Assembly (NCBI GenBank): GCA_037039685.1
Contig: JAWNGF010000003.1
Coordinates: 1,798,001 to 1,862,000 of the forward strand
Source of the DNA: Ceratobasidium sp. AG-K
Taxonomy: Eukaryota > Basidiomycota > Agaricomycetes > Cantharellales > Ceratobasidiaceae
Direction of reading: 5' to 3'
DNA length: 64,000 bases
The notes below the pieces were generated by a model that was not told the origin of the DNA, made no database searches, and saw nothing but the letters and a program-made list of their open reading frames with translations. Every line of letters starts with the position of its first letter. Position 1 is the first letter of the stretch. A program made the translations under genes and the position numbers. Shown here in pieces: positions 27,242 through 39,243 of the stretch.

Positions 27242-27892
27242 GGGCAAAGAGTTCGGTTCCCAAAGTACTCCGACAGAACGGTCACGACGTTTAAGCAACC
27301 CAACAAATGAAAAGATCTAGTGACGCAAGAGACTAGCTCGAAGTGGGAATAGCCTCTAAAGTTTATCCAGCTCGCGGTCTCGGAGATCTCGGCGCCCAAG
27401 GCAATCCCAGTCAATGTCCAGTCTTTTGACCTGTCGTAGCAGTCGAATGCAATTGAAAGTTGGCAAAGTCGTATATGCACGTGTTATTCGCTAATAGCCG
27501 CTGGGATTACACAATCAAGACAGCTGAATCACGAAATACCAATTTGGTTTCTGACTGCCGACGGCGACACTGTGACAAGAACTTCTTGTTGACTGTGTCA
27601 GTGTTCACGTAAACCCCAATGTTCGCCGAGTTAAGGACAAGGTTTCGTATCACCGCGTAGGGACAAGCCAAGACGCACCGGGGACCTATGCCAACTCGCC
27701 ATCTGGAAGCTTGCCATCCTTCACCCTTTTGTATAGGGCCTCGTGCTACGGGAGACCTTGGCATAAACCTTCTCATCTTGTTCAAGCATAATCTACCCCA
27801 GCCCCACCTACTCCACGCTCCATCCTCCTACAAACTTTAATTACCTGTTCTTGAGGATTGCGAGTACCATATCCCAACCCCTAATTTACATT
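27242..27892 (-). other. Possible 5' exons of the membrane-protein gene, unresolved
   Basis: The minus strand has protein-like frames here: 27507-27785 (contains LACPYAVIRNLVLNSANIG), 27370-27430 (charged, RRDLRDRELDKL) and 27242-27339. They do not join with clean splice sites in one frame. They could be upstream exons of the membrane protein with an unseen error, or chance. No start codon can be assigned. Confidence 0.25.
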
Positions 27893-28630
27893 CTATGCAA
27901 CCCTACATCCAGCCTCCGCTAAAAACACGTGCAGACGGAAATACCCAATCTCTGAACACTGCACTATCGAGCAGTTCGCCAACCCGTTGATGGTCCACTC
28001 GTGTGTCATCCAACTTGCCATGACCCCCCTACAATCTCGCCATACCCCCGCATATACCGCACCTGGTAAACCCGTTGACCCGAACCGCAACCCCATTCGA
28101 CGCTCGATCTCTAAAACTGATTGATTCACGGAATACTCGCCGAGTTGTTGCAGGGTCAACCCGCGCGCAGCCGGCGGAGCAAGTGGTTCGGCAGGCAAGT
28201 GCGGGCGCGTGCGGATCATGTCGTTCAAAACCATCGACAGTGCATGAATGGAAGGTGACCCGTTATGACCGGGGTTCCAAGTTGGAAACTGGCGAATCTA
28301 CAGGAGATGGGCGCGCGGAGAATCTCTGGCCAGTGGCCACTCGGGGCCGTAGCCGTTGTACGAATGAGTAACTGGCCACCCGTATAACGTGATGCTTACC
28401 TTGGCGCACAAGGGCGCAAAGCAAGTGCTGGCAATAGGTCGGTGGGCATGCGGCCACTCGCGCCCAGTCGACGTGGCCGGGCCGAATCGAACGCTGCAGA
28501 TCCTCCACACCACGAGTCTAGGCTTCCGATCCCGATCCAAATTACAGCGTACAGCTCTCTGCCGTTTATGTTTTCGGACCAGTCTGCCGCACGCCGGGAT
28601 AATACTGCTGGCAAATTCCAACGCATACAC
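27893..28630 (-). CDS. Weak hypothetical gene
   Basis: Not recognised. The 3' exon reads the minus strand from about 28301 down to a stop at 27893, with regular-looking protein (LTLQQLGEYSVNQSVLEIER). An intron at about 28302-28399 (donor CCAAG|gtaagc, acceptor ctgtag) links it in phase to an upstream frame containing RPIASTCFAPLCAK. No ATG is found in frame in the first exon (it begins at a GTG near 28630), so the model is incomplete. The evidence is one good splice pair plus an open frame; it may be a short or partial gene, or not a gene. Confidence 0.25.
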
Positions 28631-28861
28631 TTAAAAATTATCCTTGAATAACAAAATTTTGTTGTTCAACTCTATAACTACAAAAATACACTTTCCGGTA
28701 TCGCAAAACACACATAGAACCACAGATAAAAGCACAAACAACAGATGAGAATATACATACTGTACCACATGTTTTGCGAGACGAGAAAGAAGGCATGTGC
28801 GAATAATAAGGAAAGATGCATAAAATGTACAGCTCCGCATAGGCTCGCGTATTAGGCATGA

Positions 28862-31710
28862 TCATGGGTACATGACTCCAGTAGGGAAGATGACACCGTC
28901 GTTGCGCACGAGCACAATAGGTCGTTTTCGGGTCGAGGACTCGGGGGGTAGGCACGCCATGACTTCGTTGCACCGTACCTCGACGCTCGAACTCGGTTCG
29001 GTCCCAAAGTAGACCATCAACGGATGGGACTTCAAGTTTTCGCCATACAGGGTGAGCTGCTTGCCGGCGTGGGGATTAGGCTTGGCCATGGCCGCTCGCG
29101 ACGCCGCACATGTTGGTTTGGGGGCCTCGGCCGCACGGTCGGGCGCAAGATACTTGACCAACCCCGGGAACGGCGTAATCGGCTTGGACGGCACGCCCGA
29201 AAACGAGGTAGGCTGCGAGTCGTACAGCGCAGGAGGGACATAAAAGTTGTACCGGACCTGGTCAGTCCCGACAATCGTCCACACGGCCGTCTCGCTCGTG
29301 TCGACGCTCCAGAGCGCGCCCGACGCGAGCTCCTTTTCGGGTCGCCCGTTGCCCGACGCGCCCGAGCCGGTCGAGTTCATCCGTCGACGGTTCTTGGGAA
29401 TCGGCTTGGTCGTAAACGAGCCCGAGATCGAGTGACGTTTGTGCATCCGTCTGACGCGACCGCCATCGTTGGATGGGGGATAATCGGGCGTGGTCGCACC
29501 GCTGCTCGAACCGGTATAGAGGTACTCGGAGCTGCTGGTCGAGGGGGACATGACGGGCGAGTCGGGCAGACTGGGCGAATGAGATACGGGCGAGGCAGAT
29601 GATGTCTGGCCGTGCCATTGTCGGCCCTCGACGGGGCGATACGTGTTGACCTTTTCGCCCATGCACGACAAAAACGGACCGGATACGCCTGGAGTGCCTG
29701 GCTCGGGTGCGCCCTTGTTGGGCTCGTAGACCTCGAGCGCGACCTTGTGGAGCTGGGAAACCGGATCTCCGCAAACTTCACCAGGGGCGCAATACTGATC
29801 AGGCACGCCCTTGGCACCGTCTTGGAGCCCACCCCCGACGGCGATCGTCGTCTTTTCGACCTTGCGGATAATGAGCACAGGCGAGACGACGCCAGAGATT
29901 AGACATTGCAAAACGACCGTCTGGTTGTAGTAGATCGGGATCGTGGTGCCATTGGCCGAGTACGGGATCGCATTTGCGGGTGGCGAGGGGTAGTCTGGGT
30001 GGGGCGGGGGTGGGGGAGGCGTGTCGGGGCCGCCGGCAGGCTTTGTGACGTCGACAATGTACATAATAAATGAATCTGGGCCCAATTAGTCGCTGGTCTA
30101 TTCGCTCGCGTGAGACTCACCCCACTGTCCGGTTCGGGCGACAAACGAGGGCGTCGAGCCGCGTTGCCTGGGGTCGATGCCAGGCAGAGGAGCGCCGTCG
30201 GAACCCTTGAACGAGGCACCGGAACCCGAAACACAGAGGTATTTTGTGGAAACGGTCTGGGCACGGAGACGATGAAAGAGGGAAATCGTCGATCCGTGGT
30301 TGACACAGACTAGAAGGCTGTCAGACGATCCCGATGCGATTGATCGGCGCCACTCACGTTCGAGGTTTTTTGCGCTCTGGCGCTTTTTGCTGGGTTTGCT
30401 GATGACCTGGATGGGTCTGCTGGGGAATGTGCCAATGACGCGCTCGGGCTCGCCTTCCTCGGAAGGTGCGGTGATCTTGACAAGGGCCTCGACCTTCTTC
30501 TTGCGCTCCTGGTCGTCGGTGGAGATGAAGAGGTGCTTGCCGATGGAGCGGCCGACGTAGGTGGTGTCGTCGGCGGGGGGCTCGGTGACATCAAAGGGCT
30601 TGCCCGACGTGGTTGTCCACTCGATCGAGCTCTCTTGGGGCGGGGCCTCGCCGCTCATGGAGATGACGATGCGCGGGGCGGCGAGCTTGGGGTCGTCCGA
30701 GTGTCTGCTCTCGGACCACCACTGATTACCGATCAGGATGGCGGTTGGGGGCGGACAGAGAAATCTGAAATGAAATGAGCGAAATTCAGTATGAGGCTGA
30801 TGACGCACCGCTTCTCACTGCCATATGATTTCTGGGCGACTTTGCTGGACATGACAATGACACTGCGCTCGCCCATGGCCATGCGATTGCGCGAGTTGAT
30901 ATACTGGTCGAGATAAGGCCTGGGCGGGATCAGCACAGATCGCACCATCGGACAAGCTGCTCACCGGATAAACGACTGCAGGTCGGCCGAAGCCTCGGGG
31001 GCCGGAAACTCAAGCTTCAGACGCGAGAGTGTGTTGTCGACGGTCAGCGGCTCGGGGAACACATCGCGGCGCACCAGGCCACGGGGCGCGGTGTCCATGA
31101 AGAACGGCTGCTGGAAATTAAACGCCATAAGATCGTCCAGCTCGCCATACTGCGGCTTGGTAATCGCCGTGGGGGATACGGTGCCCGACGCCGAGACAAG
31201 GAACGGCGATGCCGAGAACGGCTGGGGCGATCCGTCGAACGAGCCCGCATAGTCGACCTCGGGGGCAGAGAGGGCCGACAGCGCGCTCATCAGGTCAAAC
31301 GCCGGCGGGGCATCGGGCGACAGCGAGTCCTCCGAGTACGGCGTCGCGTACTGCGGCGTGTCGTACAGATAGTCGCCCAGCATGTCCATCGACTGTGCGG
31401 ACGACACCGAGTCGGCCCGGAAGCGTGCGCTGAACGAGTCGCCCGGCGCAGCGTACAGATACCCGCCCTCGTGGTAGTCGCCGTCGTCCGCCGTGGGCTC
31501 CGAGGGCGCGGCGTTGGCCGCATGAAGCGCCTGCAGCGCCTGGTCAATGTCCGATGAGTAATCCAGCGACATCCGGGGGTCGACACTCGAGTGGGGATGA
31601 GGCAGCAGGTCGAGGTCCCATTCAAGAGCACTGGGCGCATAGTCGGACCCAAATGCCGTTCCGCCGGGCCCAGCCGGAACCCCGACAAATGGCATATCGG
31701 TCTGCATCAT
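28862..31710 (-). CDS. CSL (CBF1/RBP-J/Su(H)/Lag-1) family transcription factor
   Basis: A sequence-specific DNA-binding protein of the CSL family; fungal members (fission yeast Cbf11/Cbf12) act without Notch. Exons: complement(28862-30075, 30121-30309, 30358-30764, 30809-30919, 30965-31710), 888 aa, all phases consistent. Residues 1-248 are an Asp/Ser/Ala/Pro-rich, probably disordered region. The Rel-homology N-domain follows, with the DNA-contact block SKVAQKSYGSEKRFLCPPP across an exon junction. The beta-trefoil domain has VNHGSTISLFHRLRAQTVST, a strong CSL signature. The C-terminal IPT/TIG-like domain includes LTLYGENLKSHPLMVYFG. A Ser/Pro/Gly-rich insert interrupts the region before the IPT domain. 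Start at the first ATG of the long 5' exon. Confidence 0.94.
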
Positions 31711-34700
31711 ATGAACCTTAACCTGGCGAGATTCGGGCGATCTAGTCGGTCGTCACGACTATCAGATGAATCAGCTCGGCGCCGAGTAGCAAGGTGGTGG
31801 GGATCCCTCTCTACGCCGCTCAGTTATATCTCCCCTCGATGGCGCGGCTCCCTTCTTTCCGGCCTTCAAACCCCAAGGATGTTGGTGCCCGGCCGTCCCC
31901 AGATCTAGCTCAGTTGATTCCCCCGCCATCACCACAACATTCGCGTTCGGCCCTCATCTCGTCTACAACCCGGCCATCGACTCGGCCCAACCATTCGGTT
32001 TCAGCTCCATTTCTAAAACTAGCACACCTAAAATTGTCTCCAAACGCAATGACACCACCACTCCACCAGGGCCGCGACTGTCACCAGGAACAGTCCTCAT
32101 CTCACTTGCCGCTCAATCCAAATCGCGTCGGGCGCGTACTGTTTGGCTGCATAATGACGTCAGGCCCGATCGCATCTAGACCATCGCGTGGTACGGTGCC
32201 TAGCATTCACCCGACCTCAATACGCAGAGTACATGTATGCATCGTCCGTCGAAACGCGCGCTTGGGTGACATAATCAGACAACCAGTCAAGTTGCCGAAT
32301 TCGGGTCGCCGACGACCAACGCTCGCCACCCGTCGCGCGCATTCATTTCCATCGCTCGCGTACGATACGAACCGCTTCGCGTACTCGCGATGCACAACCA
32401 ATGCAACGAACACGACGACAGTCCGGTGAATTCTGTCGGGGACTTTCCACTCGTAATTTCCATTCATGGTGCAACCCTGATTCAGCGCTTGCACATCGAG
32501 CACACACGACCAATCGGAGATACACACCGCTCGCGTCGGACACCTGGGCGGCCGGGGACTATCTCCAAGGCGCACAATGGAATGCCTAGCGCACGCCGAG
32601 CTGTCCTTCCATCATGTGCTTGATCCCGACCGAGCTCACCCAGCATCGGCAATCACTGACTGGTCTTTCAACAATCAGTAGCTGCGCCAATTGAGGCTGC
32701 GCCCGGTGGGCAAATACCGAGGCACTAATCGCGCTGTTTGTTGAGCGATGACGAGATTCCCGTACAATTGATTGACGGCGCCTGCCTCGGGTCTACGCAT
32801 ACATTCCCAATCATGTGTATCAATATTGTCGAACACCTTTGATGGACAGCTTAATACGCGCACCCTCGGACTGTCGCTTATCGTGCCTTATGAACACCGG
32901 CGGTCTCACCTCTGCCCAACACTTGTAATTAAATGCGCATAGACCCAGCCGGTGCCCGAAGTGAGGTTCGACGGTCGGTGTATAGATGTATGCATTCATT
33001 GGTTTTTATAATACTTCTGGCAACGTCGCGCTTGTATGAGGTTTAGACCGTTGCCAAATTTGTATGTCTTACTCTATCATCATGCATAAGAGCAATTGCT
33101 CCATGACAGACGCAGTGTGCTGAGCTCCGACCTAGACGCGTTGAACACCGGCACAGGGTCGGGCTTAACTCGAATACCTGGTTCTTCTTCCTAAAGGTAC
33201 CGGCACGAGCATGAGGTGCAAGTGGAGCCAATAATACGTGCTGCTGCGAAAATAGCGGATGAGCTGAAATCTGTTACAGCGGATCAGCGTGGCGAGTACT
33301 CGAGTGGCACGCGCAGTCTGCAACAATAACGTCCTGGATCCAGTATGTACCAGTGCCAAGCTTATAGCGAGCACGCCAAGAAGTGATTATGTGGAGTGCA
33401 GATCCTGGTATGTTCCACCTGCGGGTCCTGAACTTTGTTTTATCCAAGACATGATTCGGGGTTCAGGTCGAGCAAGGGTGGGCTAAATCTCGGTAGAGAT
33501 CAGATGGCCATACTTAATTACTCCTCATGTTGATTGCTTGACCTCTGAGTTGTTGCAGGATCAAAGCGCACTGGACTCGCTGACTGGTGGTAAGTTATTC
33601 TCGCTCCCGACTGAGAGGCCGGCATCAGCTCCACTCCTCAAGAGGTTAACACATGCATCTCGACGTCTGATCGAACCTAAAAGCATACCCATCTGATCCA
33701 GTACTGACAGTCTACTTCGGATAACAAGTGCACGTAGCTCTGTCTTGCACCGCCGGCGGGACACAAGTTACCAGAATACCTGCGATCCTGAGCATCTCGT
33801 AAGCAGGTAAGCTATACTCTGCCGGTAGGTTGAATCAAACTGTATTCTATGTCAGGGTGACGTATCTTTAGGTTTGGTAACTCGTAGCAGTGCCTTGTTT
33901 ACCGTAGCCGATGACGGGGGCGCATATGGTGAGGAGGCGCCCATGTCCGAATTTAGTGGTGCGCAAAGATGGTGGACGCATGCACGTATACACTTCTCGC
34001 TTGTTGGCGCTCCGTTATCCGCAGCCAGTTGGAATGGCGTGCCCGAGTTCAATATTATTCTATACTTGAGCTGTGTCGGATTGAAATATGCATACTTGTT
34101 TGTTCGCTAGCGACTAGAAGCGGCGTCTGGTGTCGGTTACGCGTGGTGTATCGAGATGCGTGTCACGTTCGGCGCCCTGGGGTGTAAAGAAGGAGGTAGT
34201 GCATCATGTATTCCGTTCTCTACATATCTTTAGCAAACCATTTGAATTTCAAAGCCGATAGCATATGCTATATATAACCTTCAAATATACTTATTAGAGT
34301 CACCATCAGTGGCCACCGAATTCCAAGTTACAGGTCGGCCTTGCAACGTAATTTGGTCAGTGTAATCGTCGGGAATAGGAGCATGTACACCCTCATCGTA
34401 TAGTACGTCAATCCAATGCACGCTAAAGTTGGTTTCAAACCCGCCGGGCCGGCCGTCAACGGCTTCGGACGTAACGGGCGGGGTTGCAGACAACCTCGAG
34501 GTGATGGAGGCTGAAATTTGAGCAAGAGCCTACAGATAGCCGAGTCGATGGCCGCGTCCAACGCGCTCGTGGCAAGGAGATCTGCAGCTTCGGAGCATGC
34601 GGGGGTCGAACCCCGGCTGTTTTAATTAGCAAGCAGTCGGCGTCGACGAATCATTGGGTAGCTCGTATATATGCATGCGAGAGTTCTGGTGTATACAGGG

Positions 34701-35066
34701 GTAGTCATAACAAGTGTAGCAATCCGGACAACATGGTATCCAAGCTCGCAAAGCAAAGTCCGACAAGGATAAGGCAAACAAAAAAAACACGAAAAAACAC
34801 ACAGCCACAAGCATTCGAAGAAAGGAGCCGACATGCAAAAACAAGGCATGGCTCGAAAAGGGGGCATGCAAACGTAGCGTTCATGTGGTACGGCGCCCAT
34901 ACAACCTAATCCTCAGTTTGAAAGACAGGTAAAAATGCAAGAATAGTTAAACACGCGGAGAAGTGATACATACAAAAGGCACCTTGAAATAAACCGGGTA
35001 GCCCAGTTGGTTTCAAGGCAGCACATCCAAACAAGTAAACGTTCGTAAGTAAGTCATGTCAGCATT
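31711..35066. other. 3.4-kb gene-free stretch
   Basis: The longest non-coding interval of the window. The left part is upstream of the divergently pointing CSL gene. It carries Ser/Pro-biased chance frames (such as 31794-32429 on the plus strand, without splice or domain support) and a CRE-like TGACGTCA at 32155-32162. The right part (34620-35066) is the 3' flank of the next minus-strand gene. A tRNA-like B-box lies near 34601-34615 but I could not fold a tRNA. No transposon ends or repeats were seen. Confidence 0.5.
32155..32162. promoter_or_regulatory. TGACGTCA (CRE/ATF-type) palindrome
   Basis: A perfect bZIP CRE octamer 444 bp upstream of the CSL start codon. One other copy in the window (53046-53053) lies in an intron, so a chance occurrence is possible. 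Confidence 0.3.
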
Positions 35067-36953
35067 TCAACCAAACAAATGTCGGAACCAGTCGCGCACG
35101 AGGTCCCAAAAGGTCCCTCGCCAGCCTGGCAGTCGCATCATGTCGCCTATCCACATACGCCCCGTGCCTTTCCGAATCTCGCCGCGCTCCTTGAGGAAAC
35201 CAACATCGGCGCCTAAGACATCGGTATTGAAACCCATCTGCATGGGGTTTCCTTCGAGGTCGATATCGGCACCCTTGCGCCTTCCCTTCCGTTGCTTGCT
35301 CTTGGCGAGCGGCTTGAAGCGTGGAACTGTCTGACCGGTAATACTCGAAGGCAGCATGGTCATAAGCTTATGTAGCTCCGGGTTCGTAATATACGGTGGA
35401 AAAATCCAAACACGAAGCTGAGGCTCGTTAAGGAATGCCTCGATGTCCATGCTATATGTGCTTGAAGAGTAGCTGTCTAGCAATGACGCGGCTGGAGGAA
35501 TCTCGGGCCCTCGTTCGTCGCGCGGGGTAGATGGGCCTAGTGAATCTAAATCCGTGGCAGATTCTTCCGGGGTTGGTACTGGCATTGATAATGCCGCGTG
35601 TATTGAAGGAGAGCTGCGAGTGGGGTCTAGGAACGGATCCGATGGAGCTCGAGAGCGCCCGAGTGGAGCGGTGCGAGGAGAACGCGCGTTGACCGCTTCT
35701 GATAGCGAAAGATCTTCACCCCTATCTCGAAAGCCTGACAAGACATTCGTGGGCGAGGAACGAGATGGCCGGTGGCGAAATGACCGACATGGAAGTGGCC
35801 GGCTATTCAACGGACGTTCGTCGAAACCAAGAACGCCCTTCATCGTGTCAATTGCGTCGACCATGAACTGGTTTCCACTGCGGATAGCATGGTTAGAGAT
35901 TTCCGCGTCGCTCGGAAACTAGTTGAGGACTCACCCGCTCTCCATGAACACGGCATCATCAATCTCCCATTCAATGCGACCCTCACCAGTCCCACCAACG
36001 CTCGGAGGTAAGGTTTGAAGCTTCATTGCAGCATGTAAGCCAATAAAGAAGTTTTGGGTACCTGCGCTACCGCATTGGGACTCGACAAAGTTCTGAAACT
36101 TCTCAGCTCTTTCTCGTCTCGCTAGAGCACCACTGGGATTTACTCGCGCGGCGGGTGACAGCGAGCAACCAGGTTGAACTGAGGATAGATGAGCACGAAA
36201 CTCGGATATCTTTCGTAGACTTTGGGTAAAGTGGAATTCTCGGCGAACATTGGACTGATGACGCAGTGGTGAGCATCACCCCCACAATCGATCTAAATAC
36301 ACAACTTACCTCCAAGCGATTGTATTTGGCTTGATGATGTTGGGGTATACGAGTCTTGATGGCCTCTAGAGATATCCTCGCACTCTCGTCTTGTGTGAAG
36401 AAGCTATAGGACATGTGTTGCGGGTGCCGAGCCAGGACGGTATATCAAATCATTATTAGCGACACCTGGCAATTGAGAAATGAAGATAAGGAAACCTGAC
36501 GTACACTGCTCGACAAAGGGCTTCGTAGTCATCTAGTTCCTTCTGAGTAGGAGCCGGAGGCAGTGATGTTGAGTTTCGGGAGCGTGCTGGCGGAGGAGGG
36601 GGGCTCTGTGCATAGTTGGTGCGGCGGGGGCTATTGACCCGGGGTGTCGTTGACCGCGATACACGAACAGGAGGGCTCCCTGGTGTGGGTATCGAGTATA
36701 AAAAAAGCTCCTCGTTGGCAGGAGGCGAGGAGGTGATGCCGGGTTGGCTGTATCGATTGCCCGAAGAGCCGTACTCGATTTTCCGAGGTGATGCCGATGG
36801 CATATCGTACAGCAACGTGGAGGCAGACCCCCGTCTACCCCCAGGTCCATAATGCGACTTGGAGGGTGTGTAGCTCGACTGCGCAACACGGATAGGCGGT
36901 GGAGGCGCTCGCTTGACGCTCCCCATCGGCGATTGTGATGGAGAGAAGTCCAT
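35067..36953 (-). CDS. Conserved-looking hypothetical protein
   Basis: Function not recognised. Exons: complement(35067-35877, 35935-36254, 36310-36403, 36505-36953), 557 aa, phases 2, 0 and 2 all consistent. Residues 1-140 are Pro/Ser/Arg-rich and disordered, starting MDFSPSQSPMGSVKR. A helical segment follows (ISLEAIKTRIPQHHQAKYNRLE ending the second exon, then REFHFTQSLRKISEF). A Ser/Pro linker leads to a compact C-terminal part with aromatic residues (LRVWIFPPYITNPELHKLM; GWRGTFWDLVRDWFRHLFG at the end). The terminal amphipathic Trp/Phe-rich helix could be a membrane or protein contact. No known domain was identified. The gene is real by splice phase and codon regularity. Confidence 0.75.
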
Positions 36954-37485
36954 GATGCCGTCTTGTCGTAGTAAATACTATGCAAGACAGGCTGGGTATA
37001 AGCAAGTGCCGTAGTCACTGCGTTGCGAGGTCAGCCAGTGGTCGCAAGAGCTGAAGCGTCTAGCGGCTAACGCCAATATGTCAGTAACGGCAATGGCCCC
37101 TGGCTATTGCGGAAGAAGGCTCGGGCCGAGCGACCTTCACCTCAGGATGTCTGAAAGGGATAAATGACTAGAACACTATTTGCCGCTTCCTTATAACTGG
37201 CTGCTGAAATTAACCCCGTCTACATGCAATCCTCGAGATCCCGGCTTGGGCTCACTCTGCAGCAACGCCATCGATCAGAGTTAATTCAAAAGGCAAGCAG
37301 TTGCCAAATGAAGTAACCGTATGCGCAAGTTAACCCCCACGTTGCTATCCAACCTGGCCGCGTGAACCGCGTTGTGTACTGTACACAGCGCGTCAACATG
37401 CTCCACAACGTGTTGAGACTAGTAATCAACCAGATAGAGTCGCGGCGCAACGGTGAATTTCGAATATCAAGGACAATGATTCTCG
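36954..37485. other. Intergenic, no gene seen
   Basis: 532 bp between the start of the hypothetical gene at 36953 and the stop of the cysteine synthase gene. Presumed promoter plus 3' flank; no motif or repeat stands out. Confidence 0.5.
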
Positions 37486-38963
37486 TCAATCAAGCACAAT
37501 GTACTTTTGCAAGCTCTCCGGTATCGCATTCACCAATCCCTTGGACTCCAACCACTTTCGGGAAAATAGCCTGGTTTGATACCTGGGTGGTGTTCGGGAG
37601 GCGATGATGAGTAAGGCTTGAGGCACTGCAGTTATGAGCTCACCTGTAGGCCCCGTCGCAAAGGATAGTAACTATGGTTTTACCTGCAACGTAAAACGAC
37701 AACGGTTAGTAAGGATCCGGCACGAACCCCTGTTTGAGATAGAACACTCACCCGGTCCTTTTTTGAGTGCAAGGTCCCGAGCCGCCACGACGTTTAGGCT
37801 CGAGCTTGCACCAACGTAAATACCCTCTTCGTCTAGGAGACGATAGACCATTTCAATAGATTTTTCATCGGGTATATGCAATGCTCCAGCAAGATTCTTG
37901 ACTTCGGGCGCCAGGTTGTCTGTAATACGGCCTTGACCGATACCTGATTGGCCCGGTTAGATTACTTCATAAATGTCGACACAAGCTGAAACTTACCCTC
38001 GGTAATGGATCCCCCCTCCCGTTCCTTCAATTTACCTCCGCTCGAGACGTAACTGTGCAACACACTGCCCGGTGGGTCCGCGAGCCACGATTCCACTCGT
38101 TTCTCGCCTTTTTCATGCAATTCCCTAAAATAATGAGCAATTCCCGAGAGTGTGCCCCCCGTGCCAGTGGCGCAAATAAAGGCATCAATCTACTCCAAGC
38201 TCAATCAACCCCTCCCAGCATGGTGTGGTGGAGGCCTACCTTGCCCCCGGTCTGTCTCCAGATTTCGGGACCAGTCGTCTCGTAGTGAGCTCGTGCATTT
38301 GCGACATTATCGAACTGGTTGGTCCAGACAGCTCCCGGCGTGGCCTCTGCAAACTCCTTTGCCTGATGGTTGTAGTTTTTAGGATTTTCGTAGGCGACTG
38401 CGGGAACTGGCCGAACATCCGCCCCCAGCATCTTCAGCAGGTCGATTTTCTCCTGGCTCTGCATGAATGTGAGACATCATACAGGCAGGAATGATTATAG
38501 CCGAGACTTACCTGGGTGTTTGGCATATAAATGACACACTTGTATCCCTTCGATCGGCAGACGTGGGCGAGACCAATACCTGTGTTACCTGCTGTTCCCT
38601 CGACTACGGTTCCGCCTGGTTTGAGCCTGCATGCATAGGCACAGACTCAGCACCTCGAATAACACTCTAAATATCGAATACGCACCGGCCAGATTCTTCA
38701 GCGTCTTTGACTACATACAATGCTGCACGGTCTTTCACGCTACCTCCTGGGTTCTGGAACTCGGCCTTTGCAAGGATCTCGCACCCCGTTTGTTCAGAGA
38801 GTCTGTTGAGTCGGATCTTTGCGACATCAGTCCATATTGCATAACGAAGTTAGCATTCACCTACCAAGGGTGTGTTCCCGATCGCTCCCACAAATCCATT
38901 CACAGGAGCAGTTGTGAATGATCGCACAGCGAGGCGGGTCGGATGGGTGATTCTGGAGAGCAT
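37486..38963 (-). CDS. Cysteine synthase-like PLP enzyme, probably mitochondrial
   Basis: A fold-type II PLP enzyme of the O-acetylserine sulfhydrylase / CBS family, expected to form cysteine from O-acetylserine and sulfide. Exons: complement(37486-37582, 37644-37683, 37752-37943, 37997-38189, 38240-38458, 38512-38626, 38686-38816, 38865-38963), 361 aa. The first ~24 residues are basic and hydroxylated ([20 protein letters not shown]), a likely mitochondrial presequence. Then come [29 protein letters not shown] with the PLP lysine, [14 protein letters not shown], the phosphate-binding loop [10 protein letters not shown], and YVGASSSLN. Fungal relatives of this type are the second, mitochondrial cysteine synthase class. 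The gene is divergent from the next gene, 280 bp away. Confidence 0.95.
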
Positions 38964-39243
38964 GCTCAATCTGACTCGGGTTGAAGGGCTGACTGATCTT
39001 TCGGTAATGTACGGTGCAGGCTTCGGTCCAGGTCCGATCCTGATTTTAATACTCTACAATTCGGAATAGAGTGAAGCACGCCATGGTAATTTACGCTCAT
39101 TGGTTGCCAATAAGCGCCGAGTGTCACTTGGACCGTGAGAATGATCACATGATCATGTTTACGTCTGCTCCTGAAACGCAATATCCAACTTGTTTTCGTA
39201 CCTTGCCTACCTAACGCTTTCATGCTAAGTCTGCTGTATAACC
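38964..39243. promoter_or_regulatory. Divergent promoter, cysteine synthase / TPP1-like
   Basis: 280 bp between two divergent start codons. A near-palindromic TGATCACATGATCA lies at 39137-39150, close to the TPP1-like gene. A regulatory role is inferred only. Confidence 0.4.

Noticed and set aside
29024..29602. 192-codon plus-strand frame opposite CSL
   Set aside because: Antisense shadow of the GC-rich CSL coding exon; its Arg/Gly-rich composition mirrors the codon bias of the real strand.
31794..32429. 211-codon plus-strand frame upstream of CSL
   Set aside because: Ser/Pro/Arg/Thr-biased, no recognisable domain, no splice context, and it lies in a promoter-like region. Probably a chance frame.
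34529..34625. tRNA-like element (A-box-like TAGCCGAGT, B-box-like GGGGTCGAACCCC, followed by TTTT)
   Set aside because: I could not pair the acceptor arm and a T-arm together, position 54 would be G, and no anticodon arm closes. At best it is a degenerate tRNA relic; tRNAscan-SE would decide.
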